A stretch of 64,000 nt of DNA from contig PUFA01000164.1 of NCBI GenBank assembly GCA_003508835.1, positions 3,757,001 to 3,821,000 on the forward strand, in the 5' to 3' direction. The DNA is from Eonycteris spelaea. Taxonomy: Eukaryota > Chordata > Mammalia > Chiroptera > Pteropodidae. Position numbers and translations under genes: made by a program. Shown here one piece after another: positions 25,048 through 36,696 of the stretch. The notes beneath the pieces are model-generated. The model saw nothing but the letters and a program-made list of their open reading frames with translations. It made no database searches and was not told where the DNA came from. The first letter of the stretch is position 1. Each line of letters begins with the position of its first letter.

Positions 25048-25394
25048 AAAAACAAACTTAAAGTAAGTAAGAACTAATCCTTACAATGGAAGTTTTGCAG
25101 TAACACTATATGCTTACTTACTGTGACTTGTATGGTTATAGACAAATGTCTAGACTTAAAGACTACTCATTTCATTAATTTATCTTTTTTACATAAACTG
25201 GACAACTGAGTCACTGTTTGGACTTAAGACATAAATGTTTCCTATTTCATAGTTATTTCATCATTAAAATAAAATTAATAGACAAAATGATCTTCATTTT
25301 TGTAGTTAATATTAGCACGATACACTTCAATTCTAGAACATAGAAAGCCAACATCGAAAATATTAAAATAACTAATAATCTACCTTAATGTATG

Positions 25395-25905
25395 TTAGGC
25401 TACGGGACAGGGAAAAAATCGTAAACACATAAAAATATAATGACAGATAACAAACTGTAAGTGCTATAAAGTAATAAAATAAAATCAGGTTAAAAAGAAG
25501 AGAGTAACTGAGAAGATATATTTTAAGAACGTTTGTTGAGATTGACAGGAAAGATATCTTTGAGGAAATGCTTATCTACATAAAAACCTGAATTAAATGA
25601 ACATCAAATTATTTTAGTTTCTGGGGAAAGTGTTCTTAAGATAAGTGACCAACAAAGACAGAAACTTGAAGCAGAACATGCTTAAGGTGTTCAAGAAATA
25701 TCTCAGAGACAAAAGGGGCAAAAGTTGGAAAATTAAAGGGGGCATAGTAGGAAATTACAGCAGAGAGACAGACAGGAGCAAAACACGACTAGACTTATAA
25801 GCATTGTTAATATTTTAATTTAAATGTTTGGGGAAGAAACCATTGAATGGTAGTGGAGGATAGTAACATGATTTAAAACATATACACTCTCTTGTGTAGA
25901 AAATA
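25395..25905 (+). repeat. Ancient interspersed repeat, copy 1 of 3 in window
   Basis: Shares block order with 47060-47420 and 62890-63640: a cluster of ATAA-rich words, a 'gtgctataaagtaataaa' segment, a 'gaggaaatgcttatctacat' segment and a 'gagacagacaggagc' region, ending 'gtggaggatagtaacatga'. I recognise the family as a common mammalian repeat but do not name it. Confidence 0.55.
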
Positions 25906-26149
25906 GATAATAAGAAACAAACCATATCAAATTTGCTTTATCTGTGGCTTTCACTATATAAAATGATGGCAACTCTGTCTAGTTGCTTTGGCCAAAAACT
26001 ATAGTCATTGTAAGTAAATTTTTTCTCTTTAACCAAATCCAGTTTATTCTTATAAAATATTCCCTTATACTAGATTATCTTATTTACTCTATCTTAAAAA
26101 AATATAACCACAATGCAACCACTTTTTACCATATCATATTTTTCATCTT

Positions 26150-26295
26150 GTTCCATATCACTATCTTCTCCTGTCTAGATTACTACATTAACTCTTAACA
26201 GATCTTTTTGCATCTACCTAAACATCTCTACAGTTTCTTTTCAACACAGCAGCTGAAGTATTATTTTAAAATATAGAATAACATCACTCATTTGC
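26150..26295 (+). mobile_element. LINE-2 fragment
   Basis: The blocks 'cctgtctagattactacatt', 'tttcaacacagcagctgaag' and 'taacatcactcatttgcc' follow the L2 coding end (consensus 'gactactgcaatagcc', 'cacagcagccagagtg', 'catgtcactcctctgc'). Short and diverged. Confidence 0.7.
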
Positions 26296-27137
26296 CAGCA
26301 ACACCTATACCTATAAAAGGTATAGAAAGCAAAAATCTGCATATCATAAAATTTCTGGTTTTTACACATAATATATATATTATTTGAATATTTAGTTTAT
26401 GGCGTTTTTTACAAAGGTGACTCTCAGTAAATATGTGTTAAACAATTGGTTTTTGACTGGAAAAAATGTAAAAGAAAGATACAAGCTGGTTTTATTAACA
26501 GTTCCTGATTCATATTTCTTCATTTACTTCAGAATATTCAGAATGTGATTATCTTTACATATGGGAAATATTACTCTTTGTATTTGTATATTAGAATAGT
26601 TAAGTGTGTATTTATGTGCAGATGTGCGTGTGTGTGTGATGAAAATATTAGGAGTGTGGTCAACAATAGTCATTAAAGTCTTTATGTGGTTTTGTGGTAC
26701 AAACACTGCCTACTCTAGCGTATAGTGAAGAACTCAAAATCCTGTATGTCACGTCATAATGTTTTTCCTTCCATTACCCTTGGTCTCGCATTAGAGAGGT
26801 CTTCAGGGACCGAGACCCTAGAAAGCCTTCCTGGAGCTGATTCTGCAGTGCTCTGAACATTACAACTGAATGAAGTGGGGCCCATAGAGAACTGCAGCCT
26901 CAGCATTACCTCTGAAGGAGTTTCAGAGGGTTGTCCATTGAGCTGTGTGAGCTCCTAATAATCCCTCTCACCCCTACATTAATTCCAAACACTAGCAGTT
27001 GCCCCACTATGATCTATCTACCTTCAAGGCAATCACAATGAACCCCTTATCACTATTTACATCAGATACCCCAAAGCCAGAGGCTCCCAGGTCATTTAAC
27101 ACTATGTGAATCTTTATCCTCATTCAGTTCTGTACAT
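26296..27137. other. Intron 7, unassigned; GC-richer patch at 26780-27110
   Basis: The patch is noticeably richer in GC and complex, but no coding or repeat match was recognised. Confidence 0.35.
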
Positions 27138-27162
27138 GTTTGTTTGTTTGTTTGTTTGTTTT
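27138..27162. repeat. (TTTG)n microsatellite
   Basis: About six TTTG units. Confidence 0.9.
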
Positions 27163-29189
27163 AATTTTCACTGTAATTTCTTAAATGGTGACTACTCTCA
27201 TTCTCGTACGCACCTATCACATTTCAGGATCTAAATGTTATGTAGGTATCCTCCTGTTTTCTCACTGTGGCTTCCAGAACAGTGTCCTTTATTCCTTCTT
27301 TAAAAAAATCTGTTATTTGAACACAGTGACATTAAAACGTGCCACACATATCTCCTCCTATTATATTCACAGCTAACTCTCCTGGGCGTTTTCTCTAAAT
27401 CTAATTCTTTAATGTTTAACACTTGGTTATTATATCTTTCTCTAATATAATCCCAGTCTGTTTTACTTAGTTATTGCAATATCTTCGTTGATTTACTTAA
27501 AACTTTGGCTTCTCTAAGGAGAAGAGCATATCAACTCAAAGATCTCAATTTTCATCCTAATTTTCCAAACTACTCCCACTATAGTATTCTGTATATTAGC
27601 ATACCATTACCTATACTTATATTCCTTCCATAATCCTAAATCCCTTAATCTTAGTTTCAAGATCTCATATTCCACTCACAGCCTCTATCCTCTAGTCCTT
27701 TTTTCTTCCCACAGAAATTCTTAACCCCACAATCCATTGATCCTACCAACTCTTCAATATCTCTCATCCCCAGCATATTCTCACTTCTTGATGTACCTGA
27801 ATTAGATTACAATGTTCATTTCTATACTCACTTCTTGCATACACCCTCAAATCACTTGTCCCTTTCCTTTCATTACTGCAGCTCAGTTAAGACCCATCCC
27901 CAGTTTAATTCAACACCCAATCTATTTCATATGAGCATATGAGTAAATACACATGGTTTGAATATGCCACACTTTACCATAGACTGAATTCATTTTAAAT
28001 TCATGTTCACTAACTTCAAAGAGACCTTTGCTGATGCGTTTTGGTAATACTTTATTTCCCTCCCACTCACCTGCCTAGCTATTTCATGTCTTTTCATCTC
28101 ACCTTAATTCTTCTTTCACTTGAAGAATAGAACAACTAGATGATCCTTTCCAAAAGATTCAAAAGCATATGTTTGAAATACTTATATTAGTTAATGTAAT
28201 GTCTGCCATCCTATCTAAGCTAACTCTTTTGCTTGTGTACTATATTTCATTCCATTTTTCCTAATATTTAATAATGACCTGTTTTGAAATTCCTTCAGCT
28301 GCCACTCCATTACCAAATATTGTCACTGCTCTTCATAGGAAGAGCCTGTGTCTTTCCTTCTTTTACTCATGAACTGAGTCTAACCAATACTTTTTTCCCC
28401 CATTACTCTGTCAAACTATTATTTTCAAGAAAACCTTATTTCCAGTTGCAAAGATCAATTCTCATTTTCTTCAAACTAGATTGAGCTATATATTTTGAGA
28501 CAGTGTAGCATTGTTTTAATATTCTTAATATATTTTATAGTTTCTCTGATGGTCCTATGTATTTTCTATTTCAACTCATTGACTCCTACTTTTTAATTTT
28601 ATATCTATATCCATTAATTCCCTTAGATATAAGAGTGTCCAAGATAATAGTTGCAAACATTTCACTTCCCTATCTAGGCTCACTCCAAGGTAATCTCATT
28701 CCATTTCCCAGTTTTAAATGTCATGTCTATGTTGCTCTCTTTCAAATGTAATTATGTAGCCCAGGCTTCTCCTCAAAAATGAAAACTAACATACTTAAAT
28801 CCCTACCTCATTATTTCAACTTGTCTGTATTAGGTATTGTAACTAACATATAAAACTGAATTCTTGATTTCCTCTCCTCTTAATTATGCTTCTCTTCCTA
28901 TGTTTCCCTAGTTTAAAAAATAATCCAATATTTCAATGTAGCAGACAATTTAGAATTAAGCTTGGCTTCTTGTTATCTTTTGACTCACATCCAGTTCTTC
29001 AGTAAAATATTAAATCTTCTTTAGAAATATATTCCAAATCAGATCCTTAATTACTAACATCATATGTCTTTCAGTGGCAATGCCAGTCACCAGCCTCTAT
29101 ACACTATATTATATTGTAACTTTATAGCTGACCTCTCTGTTTCTTCCTTTGGGATCAAACACCAGTAGTCTAGTCTAGTGAAAAGACTC
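27163..29189. other. Pyrimidine-rich intron 7 region
   Basis: Two kilobases with a marked C+T bias on the plus strand and many short 'ctcc', 'ttcc' words. Parts may be diverged L2, since an L2 3' end follows directly, but no block is clear enough to annotate. No gene. Confidence 0.4.
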
Positions 29190-29260
29190 AAAATAATTAT
29201 TTAAAAGAGTATCTACCTACTAAAATGCAAGTTTCTTGAAGGAAGAGTGTTTTGTATGTT

Positions 29261-29293
<33 letters not shown>

Positions 29294-29395
29294 GCCTGCT
29301 GCTGTAAGAGTTTCTATGATAGTAAAAACTGTTCCTGGAAAAGTAGACACTTAATAATTTCTCATTAAATTGATAAATGAATGAGCTATTTCATG
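29190..29395 (+). mobile_element. LINE-2 3' end with internal (TTG)n expansion
   Basis: 'aaatgcaagtttcttgaagg' and 'aagagtgttttgtatgtttt' match the L2 3' region ('agctccacgagggcaggg...tttgtt'). A TTG/GTT expansion of 32 bases follows (29261-29292). The typical end comes last, 'gtagacacttaataatttct' then 'gataaatgaatgag', corresponding to the L2 terminal TGAATGAA repeats. Confidence 0.75.
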
Positions 29396-29714
29396 TCACA
29401 TCCAGAGTCAAGACCTTTCCTCTAACTCAGTTAAATCCAAAATTTTTATTATCGATAAATTAAATAATGAATTAAACTATTTGGAAAATATTCTTTGCAT
29501 TATACAATAAAATTCTAGAGATACAGAAATGATTAAAACGTTGTCACTCTCTTGAACATCTTATAGTAAAATAGACTTTCACACTAATTCAAAATTACTG
29601 TATATAAAGCAATCAATTAAATTGTAGGGATATTTTGGTCTTTAATAGATAGCCAATAACTGGGTAAACAACAGAAATACAAATATGGCAATAAGTTTTT
29701 GAACATTAAAATAT

Positions 29715-30636
29715 GTGATAAATCCATCGTGTTCTATATACCAACAATAAAATTTCAGAAAAATAAATTATAAAAAATTTATCTGCAATTACAACAAAAG
29801 GAATGAAATATCGAGGAATAAACTTAACAAAGGATATGAAGGACCCATACAGTGAAAATTAAAAGACATTATTAAAAGAAATTGAAGAAGACACAAAGAA
29901 ATAGAAAGATATTCCTTGTTCCTGGATTGGAAGAATCAAAATAATTAAAATGGCCATATTACCCAAGGCAATATACAAATTTAATGCAATCCCCATCAAA
30001 ATCCCAAAGGCATTTTTCAAAGAAATATAGAACAGGAAAAAAAAAATCATTAAATTTGCATAAAACCTGAAAAGCCAAAGCAATCATGAGAAAAAGAAAA
30101 GGATAAAACTGGAAGTATCACACTCCCTGACTTCAAATTATACTACAAAGCTATAACAATCAAAACACTTTGGTATTGGCAGCAAAATAGACACACGGCC
30201 AATGGAATAGAATTGAAAGCCCAGGAATAAGCTCACAGATTAAATAGTTAATTAAATAAACTATTTGGAAAATATTCTATGTTATATTTCTATTCTATTT
30301 TACTGAGCAATTAATTTTTGACAAAAGAGACAACAACATACAATGGAGAAAACAAGCCTTTTCAGTAAATGATGCTGAGAACACCTGAAAGCCACATGCA
30401 AAAGAATAAAACTAGACTGCTATTTGTCATCATGCATAAAAATTAACTCAAAATGGATCAAAGACCTAAATTAAAGATGCAGCACAATAAATACATAAAA
30501 GAAAATATAAATATTAAATTTATGGACCTTAGTCTCAGAGAGGAATTTGACCCCAAAGGCAAGGTAAATAAAAGCAAAAATAAATGAAAGAGACTATGTC
30601 AAACTAAAAAACTTCTGCATAGCAAAAGAACACTAT

Positions 30637-30674
<38 letters not shown>

Positions 30675-31683
30675 ACCAACCAAGTGAGAGAAAATATTGA
30701 AAACAACACCTCAAATAAGTGACTAATATCTAAAATATATAAAGAACTTGCACAACTGAACCACAGCAACAAAAATACCAAACAATCCACTTAAAAAAAG
30801 AAATGTGTAGAGGGCCTGAATAGGCACTTCTCTCAAGAAGAAATATAAATGGCCAACAGATATATAAAAAAGATGCTCAACTTTACTAGCTATAAGGAAA
30901 ATGCAGATCAAAACCACTAGAGGGTACCACCTCATACCTGTCAGAATGGCTATTATTAATAAGATAAGAAATAACAAGCATTGAAGAGGTTGTGGGGAAA
31001 TAGAAACCCTCAAACACGGCTAGTGGAAATGTAAATTGTTATAACTACTATGAAAAACAGTATGAAGATTCCTCAAAAAAATAAGAATTGAGCTACTTAT
31101 ACAACTTAGCAATCGCTCTTCTAGGTATCTACCCCCCAAATCTGAAAACATTTATTTGTAAACATATATGTACAGTTATGTTCATTACAGCATTGTTTAT
31201 AGGAGCCAAGAAATGAAATCAACCAAAATGTTTTTCAGTGGATGACTGGATAAAGAAAACATGGTACATATATCCATTGGAATACTACTCGACTATAAGG
31301 AAAGATGAAATGATGCCATTTGCGACAACAGGATGGATCTTGAGAATATCCCACTGGGAGAAATGTCAGATGGAAAAGAACAAGAATCATATGATTTCAC
31401 TCATATGTGGGATATAAAACAAACAAAAAGAAATGAATTAACAAAATAACAAACAAAAACAAATTTGTTGTAATCAACACAACAACATTAGGGTGGTTAC
31501 CTGCGAGGATGAGACATGGGAGGAGGTTGAAGAGGGTAAGAGGGTCACATATATAATCACAGACTGAGACTAAATTTTGGGTAATGAGCACACAACATAC
31601 AGAGGATGTATTATAATATTGTATACTTGAAGTTTATATAATCTTATTAACCAATACCACCTCAATAAATTTAATTACAGAAA
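29715..31683 (+). mobile_element. 5'-truncated LINE-1: ORF2 C-terminal half plus 3' UTR
   Basis: The order is typical of L1: RT thumb region ('gaaatatcgaggaataaact' at 29806), 'gaagatattccttgttcctg'-like block near 29905, 'cttcaaattatactacaaag' at 30130, and the ORF2 C-terminus through 31380. The 3' UTR follows ('cactcatatgtgggatataa' near 31397) and ends 'cacctcaataaatttaatta' before a GGAA tail. Frameshifts and stops are frequent. Two insertions interrupt it: about 60 bp at 30241-30300 and an A30 run at 30641-30670. It is younger-looking than the L1M remnants. The 3' terminus is of a kind I associate with bat L1s. Confidence 0.93.
30641..30670. repeat. Homopolymer A30 inside L1 ORF2
   Basis: 30 uninterrupted A inside the ORF2 C-terminal region, where intact elements have only a short A-rich codon stretch. 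Probably a slippage expansion. Confidence 0.95.
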
Positions 31684-31756
31684 GGAAGGAAGGAAGGAAG
31701 GAAGGAAGGAAGGAAGGAAGGAAGGAAGGAAGGAAGGAAGGAAGGAAGGAAGGAAA
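31684..31756. repeat. (GGAA)n microsatellite at L1 3' end
   Basis: About 18 GGAA units on the plus strand, likely grown from the A-rich tail of the L1 that ends here. GGAA arrays are known binding platforms for ETS-family factors. Confidence 0.96.
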
Positions 31757-33819
31757 GATAAAATGAAATTAATGCCTTATAAATATTTTTAGTGTATTAA
31801 TTTGAAAGTTTTTAGTTGTAAATAACATAATCCTAATTCAAACACTAAATTGGTGCAAGATTTATTGATCAATATGATCAAATTGTTTAGAGGAAGTCCT
31901 AGCTTTATGCAGAGTTGGATCATGTTCTATTCATTTTTAATCCTTTCGGCCCTACATATATTCGTATTTGGCTTTATCCTTTGCAGGATATCTTCATGTT
32001 ATTCGATGGCTGCCGACAGCACAGTCACCTGCTTGCTGAATTTTTTAATACCATGGTAGATTTGACTATTTCATTTTCCTTTAAAACCTCTGGCAAGATT
32101 CAGTGTTGCTCAGTGCAGACTTTCCGCCAAAGGGCATTAAAGTGCCGAACAACCTTAAACTATTTATTTCCTGGGCCAACCAAAAAGTGAAAGAAAATAA
32201 AAATACCTCATCTTTCACTTAAGTAGACAGAGAGGACTAATGGTGGAGAACAATGGAAAGAACTTCCTGGTTGCCTTTGTCCCAATTCTGTGTTAAGTCC
32301 GGGTGCTGGAAATGGACAATGATAATACTGTGTGGCCAATAATGACTCTTAAAGGTTGGACCACCACTGTGATCACACAGTTTGTGGCTGCTAGGTCTGA
32401 TGCATTTGGGAGTCATGAAACTCAGAGCACAGCCTTCCCTCGTCATTACATTGTAATTACATTTAGAGTCAGTGTGCTGCCTCCTAGCAGAAATCAAGGA
32501 TTCTTTTTCTAAGGAGCCCATAGACAGGTAGATATTCAACCCATTTCAGTCTCTGAGACTATCTTCTTTTATCACATGCTCTAAAGACACTGATCTCTCC
32601 TTTTCAGCTAATGCTCTCCAATTTTTTATAACTTGTAATTTATTATCTTAATCTTACACACATTGCATTGGATACTAAATTGTCTCCTCTAGATGCTTTT
32701 CTTTCTCCATCTGTACTTCAGGATGCTGACCAGTGGTTCTGCCTTGTCCTACTAATGTGCTGCACTAGCAGAAGGTCAGAAGCTGAGAGGAGAATAGGTC
32801 ATAAATGGGAGGAATCAGGGCAGAAATTCTGTTTGTATATTTTAACCCACAAACTCACTTCCAGGTTGTACATTGGCAGTAACTACATTCATGTACATAT
32901 GTTAATACTTCATGTCAGAATGTTCATTATTAGCTACAGTTCTAGTTTCTTAGCTTGCTTTTTCAGCATAGGTAAGGGAAACATTCCCCACTGTTTCTAA
33001 ACCCAGAATGATTAATTATATATTTTTGGTTTCTTTTAATCTTCCTATATCCTTTAGTTTTACACTCAACTTTTCTAAATTTTTCTGAGTGAGCCATCCT
33101 TTTCCTGGCAGAAACTTAGCTAATTTCCTTTGAATGTTAAGAAAAATCCTTCATGTGTATTTTAAATATATATTTTTAAAATGTCTGCAATTATTGTATC
33201 TCACAAACTTCATTTATTTTCAAATTAGCAAAGTATTGAAACCTCCAACAAAACATCCTTCAGTAATTTTGGGAAATCATCAGAGTTGCGTTCTTTCTCT
33301 CTGATAAATACAAGATATCTCTTTTCCTTTTCCATCAGATTCTACTTGATCACAACCTACTTTCAGCAATAGTGCTCTTGATACTTCACTACTTACTACT
33401 TCTTAAAAATAAAAATTTTGTGCCAAATGTCCATAGACACCTAACTTTCAGTTCTCCAGGTGTTAAGGAAAATGTTAGTTTGTAAAAATTAACTCATTTC
33501 TAACACTGTTGTCTATGGTCACTAAGTATCAAATAAGTTATAGTAAATATCATTTACTGTCTTTCTCTCAGAGGTAATTTTGTTTAAGTTAGTCTCTCAT
33601 TTAACCATAGGAGTTTAGATCTAGACTATATATTTAAACAGAGAAACTGATATCACAATCACCTTTCTACTCTTCTCTCTTTCACTCTTTCCCCAATGCC
33701 AAAATTTTGCTCCCAGATTCAGACTAGAAGACTAAATACTTGAGGTGTGGATATAGTTGGGGGAAAAAGTATAGGAGGATTTTCTGCATTGATGCGGTTT
33801 GAGATCAAGCCATCTTAAT
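31757..33819. other. Intron 7; possible old repeat at 31810-32200, rest unassigned
   Basis: 31810-32200 ('agttgtaaataacataatcc', 'gttattcgatggctgccgac') resembles a common old mammalian repeat in which 'agttgtaagtgacag' opens and 'gatggctgcc' follows. I do not name it. Several overlapping open frames on both strands (31850-32539) reflect its higher GC and have no recognised product. 32600-33800 shows nothing clear. Confidence 0.4.
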
Positions 33820-33995
33820 CAGTAGTTCTCAAAGTATGGTCTTCAGATCAGCAGCATGCACATCATTTGAGAATTTGTTAGAAGTGAATGTTTGCAAGTC
33901 TCCCAAAACAGATAAATTCCAGGGTCAGGAAACAACTATTTTTATTTTAAACAGCCCTTTATGAGATACTAATGCACCTCAAGTCTGGTACAGTT
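33820..33995 (+). mobile_element. MER-type hAT non-autonomous transposon (copy 1)
   Basis: Starts 'cagtagttctcaaagtatgg', continues 'cagcagcatgcacatcattt' and 'gaatttgttagaagtgaatg', and ends 'tgcacctcaagtctgg'. It matches the common hAT-Charlie derived MER family whose consensus begins CAGTGGTTCTCAAAGTGTGG. A second copy is at 48260-48426. Confidence 0.75.
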
Positions 33996-35690
33996 TATAA
34001 GATTTACTGTCCTAGAAAAATGCACCTTCTGAGATAGTAATGCACAGAAATATCTTTGACTTAAAGTCATTTATGTCAAAAGGCTTTTATTTTCTTATTA
34101 CATTCAGTGATTCTCTTAATCTCTTTTGAAAACAAATAGACTTCAAGACTAACTTTTTTGTCATTTTTCCAACTTCATGCTTTACTAATTTACATTGACA
34201 ATATCCCATTACATCATCTGAGTTAGCAATTTTTTTGACCGCCAGTGATTAATTTGGGGAATGGGATGGGAATCAGGGCTGAAAATTCTGTTGATATATT
34301 TCGATTTTTTCCACATCTTATTAATTTCTGAGACTTTTGTTTTCACTCATCATACATTTTAGACTGTGTTATTTCTGCCTTGTCGAAGCAGTTTTGTTTT
34401 TACTTTCCTGTCTCTTTCCTTATATTTTACCCTCTACTTATCAAGAGTCTAATTTACCCAAAGGAGGAGACAATGTTTTTAATTATGTAGATTTGAGATG
34501 AGCACATATATACCAAATTCTTAAAAAATGTGGGCAATCTCAAAAATTAGAACACATATAGCAGCTCATATTAATTTCATGAGTAAGTTATTTCCAAGTT
34601 GTTATAAGTAGCTTACCTAATTGACATATTTCAACCATCATAGGGAAACCAAATTTAAATTGCTATAATATCCATTCTATCTAACAACATGCTAAATGAA
34701 GCATCCCATATAAACTCTATTATTTTAAAATGAAATCTATTAATTAATAAATACAATCAACTGAGGGATGGCAACAATGCCTTTGGTTACCTAGTCTTCC
34801 CTTTGATGATAAAATTTAAAACAAAACTTTCTAGACAACCAGAATATTGCTATTAATAAAGACCAATGTTGTTTAAAACTTCTATTGAATCCTTTGAGAT
34901 GCAAATACTGTTCATTGTACATTTGTGATGCATATGCATGTCCTCTTTTTAATGTGTTTTAAGGTTTCCCTGTACCACAGCTTTTAATTTTCTGCTTTTA
35001 TGACTATTTTAAAATTTGAGGCTGCTTACTGCCCTTCAATAATGCCCAACAGAACTTACTTTAAGCCATTATATAAAAGCCAAGCAAGTTTGAAGAGTAC
35101 AAATTGTACTTCTTAATGATGTATCTATAAAGCTGTTTAAGTTGGGCCAAAATTATAGGGCCAGATAACTATGTCACTTTTGTCATTTATAAATGGGTAA
35201 TTTTTAGTAAATTCTTATTTAAATAAAGCTCTGCTTCCTAAAAGTTTGCCTAAAGACCCTAAATAAGAACTATTTAAAGTTTGTGAGTTGAAGGAAGAGG
35301 TAGTTACTCTATACTTTCAAAATATAATATTAACATTGTGTGTTTGTAATAGAAATAGTTTGTGGGTGCTTATATTTATCTCTTTTTTCTAGACCCTCAA
35401 ATACTATTTAGTTATTGTTAAAAAAAATCTTCATTATAAAACAAAATATATGTTTTACAACAGTATGCCCAAATCATGTCTCAGAATTTCCTAAATATGT
35501 ATTTCAAACAAATACCACAACAGTTAAACAACCCATAAAATGTACACCAAATATATATTTTTAACTTAAAATGGAATATTATATATTATTAAATAAAACA
35601 AGCTCAAAACAGAACATCATTTTTTTGTCCACATGCCTTTAAAAATGAATGTATATTTATTTAATAAAATAGGAAATTAATCAATTATAC
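33996..35690. other. Intron 7, right end; conserved-looking block 34900-35200
   Basis: No gene. 34900-35200 is complex non-repetitive sequence with an octamer-like 'atgcatatgcatg' motif and might be a conserved non-coding element. The exon 7 donor GTATAA lies at 35690 reading leftward. Confidence 0.35.
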
Positions 35691-35818
35691 CTGCAATGAT
35701 AATTGTGTTCATATTTCACATATGTGGTATTATTCTTGCAAGAAAATGACTCATGCGGTATTTGAAGTCCCTTAGAAAGTTTGCTTATAAATATTGGTGA
35801 ACAGATGCATATGGTACC
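35691..35818 (-). pseudogene. EYS: EYS exon 7, frame open but cysteines lost
   Basis: The minus strand has acceptor TTTTTAATCTTTAG, exactly 128 bp, and donor GTATAA. Read in phase 0 it gives G-T-I-C-I-C-S-P-I-F, then I-S-K-L-S-K-G-L-Q-I-P-H-E-S-F, then S-C-K-N-N-T-T-Y-V-K-Y-E-H-N-Y-H-C, ending with AG of a split serine codon. Remembered human EYS 353-394 (c.1057-1184, 128 bp) has the same length and the same C-I-C-S-P-I-F and E-S-F signatures. Of seven human cysteines, four are replaced here (C367 to Ser, C374 to His, C385 and C388 to Tyr). The exon is without stop but looks relaxed. Intron 6 upstream is only 878 bp. Confidence 0.9.
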
Positions 35819-35925
35819 CTAAAGATTAAAAAGTATTTTTTGTAAACGTTTTAACATTTCAAAGATAATAAAACGATTCTTACCTGAAAATTATTTTCAT
35901 AAGCATGCAGTGAAAGGTTTCTGTG

Positions 35926-36265
35926 AAACGATGTGGAAGATTATATTTTCCAAAATGTCACAACAATGTCTCCCATTTCAAACTCTTTCTATTATGTGAA
36001 TTCAACACTGATGGAGAGTTGGGGACCATATTTCCCCCCCCCCCACACTTGAATGTAAACAAGCTCTGACTATAGATGAAGTGATGCTCTGCGGCTTTTA
36101 AGGTTTGCTTTAAAATGCCATACAGGGTCAGAATACAGCTGCCACTCTTTCAGGAAGCCCAAACCATACAGAGTAATTATATCTAGGGTTTGGCTAACAG
36201 CTACAGCTGAAGGCCTAATTGACAGTAAATATAACCATCAGACAGGTGAATAAGAAAGCCTTTAA
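35926..36265 (+). mobile_element. MLT1-type LTR (ERVL-MaLR) fragment
   Basis: The C11 run at 36034-36044 followed by 'cacttgaatgtaaacaagct' corresponds to the MLT1 'cccccccttgaatctgggct' block. Further MLT1 blocks follow in order: 'gaagtgatgctctgcggctt', 'aggaagcccaaaccatacag', 'aacagctacagctgaaggcc' and 'tcagacaggtgaataagaaa'. It fills much of EYS intron 6 and lies antisense to EYS. The left edge is uncertain. Confidence 0.8.
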
Positions 36266-36696
36266 CATATAATATGCGTTCATATTATGAATTAAAATAT
36301 GTATATTCCTACGATGAAAAGGTAGTAATTTGTGGAAACTATTAAATTATTTTGTAGTATTTTTATGTACATGTTTAGAGGCATATCAAACAATCAAATA
36401 ATTTTCAAACATTTAAAAAGCAATAAGGAAAACTACAAATTTATAAAGTTACAATGTTCACAAGGGAGAATTTTTCTTTAAGAACCAAAAATAAAACTGG
36501 AGTGTTTTTGAAATTGTGGTTTCTATTTAAATTGAGGAAAATTAAAATAAACAAGTAAAGTAGCTTTTCTGATTTTCCTGAGTTTGAAAATTATACGAGG
36601 TTAATAAAAACTGTAATTACTTGTGCTTTTTAAAATAGTTCGGTAATGGCAAAAAATATTTTAAAATCATTTCTTGTATGCTGGATTCAGACTTAC

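Noticed and set aside
32815..34310. Similar 35-45 bp segments at 32815-32855 and 34255-34305 as a possible duplication
   Set aside because: Similarity does not extend into the flanks, so chance or a very old shared repeat is more likely.
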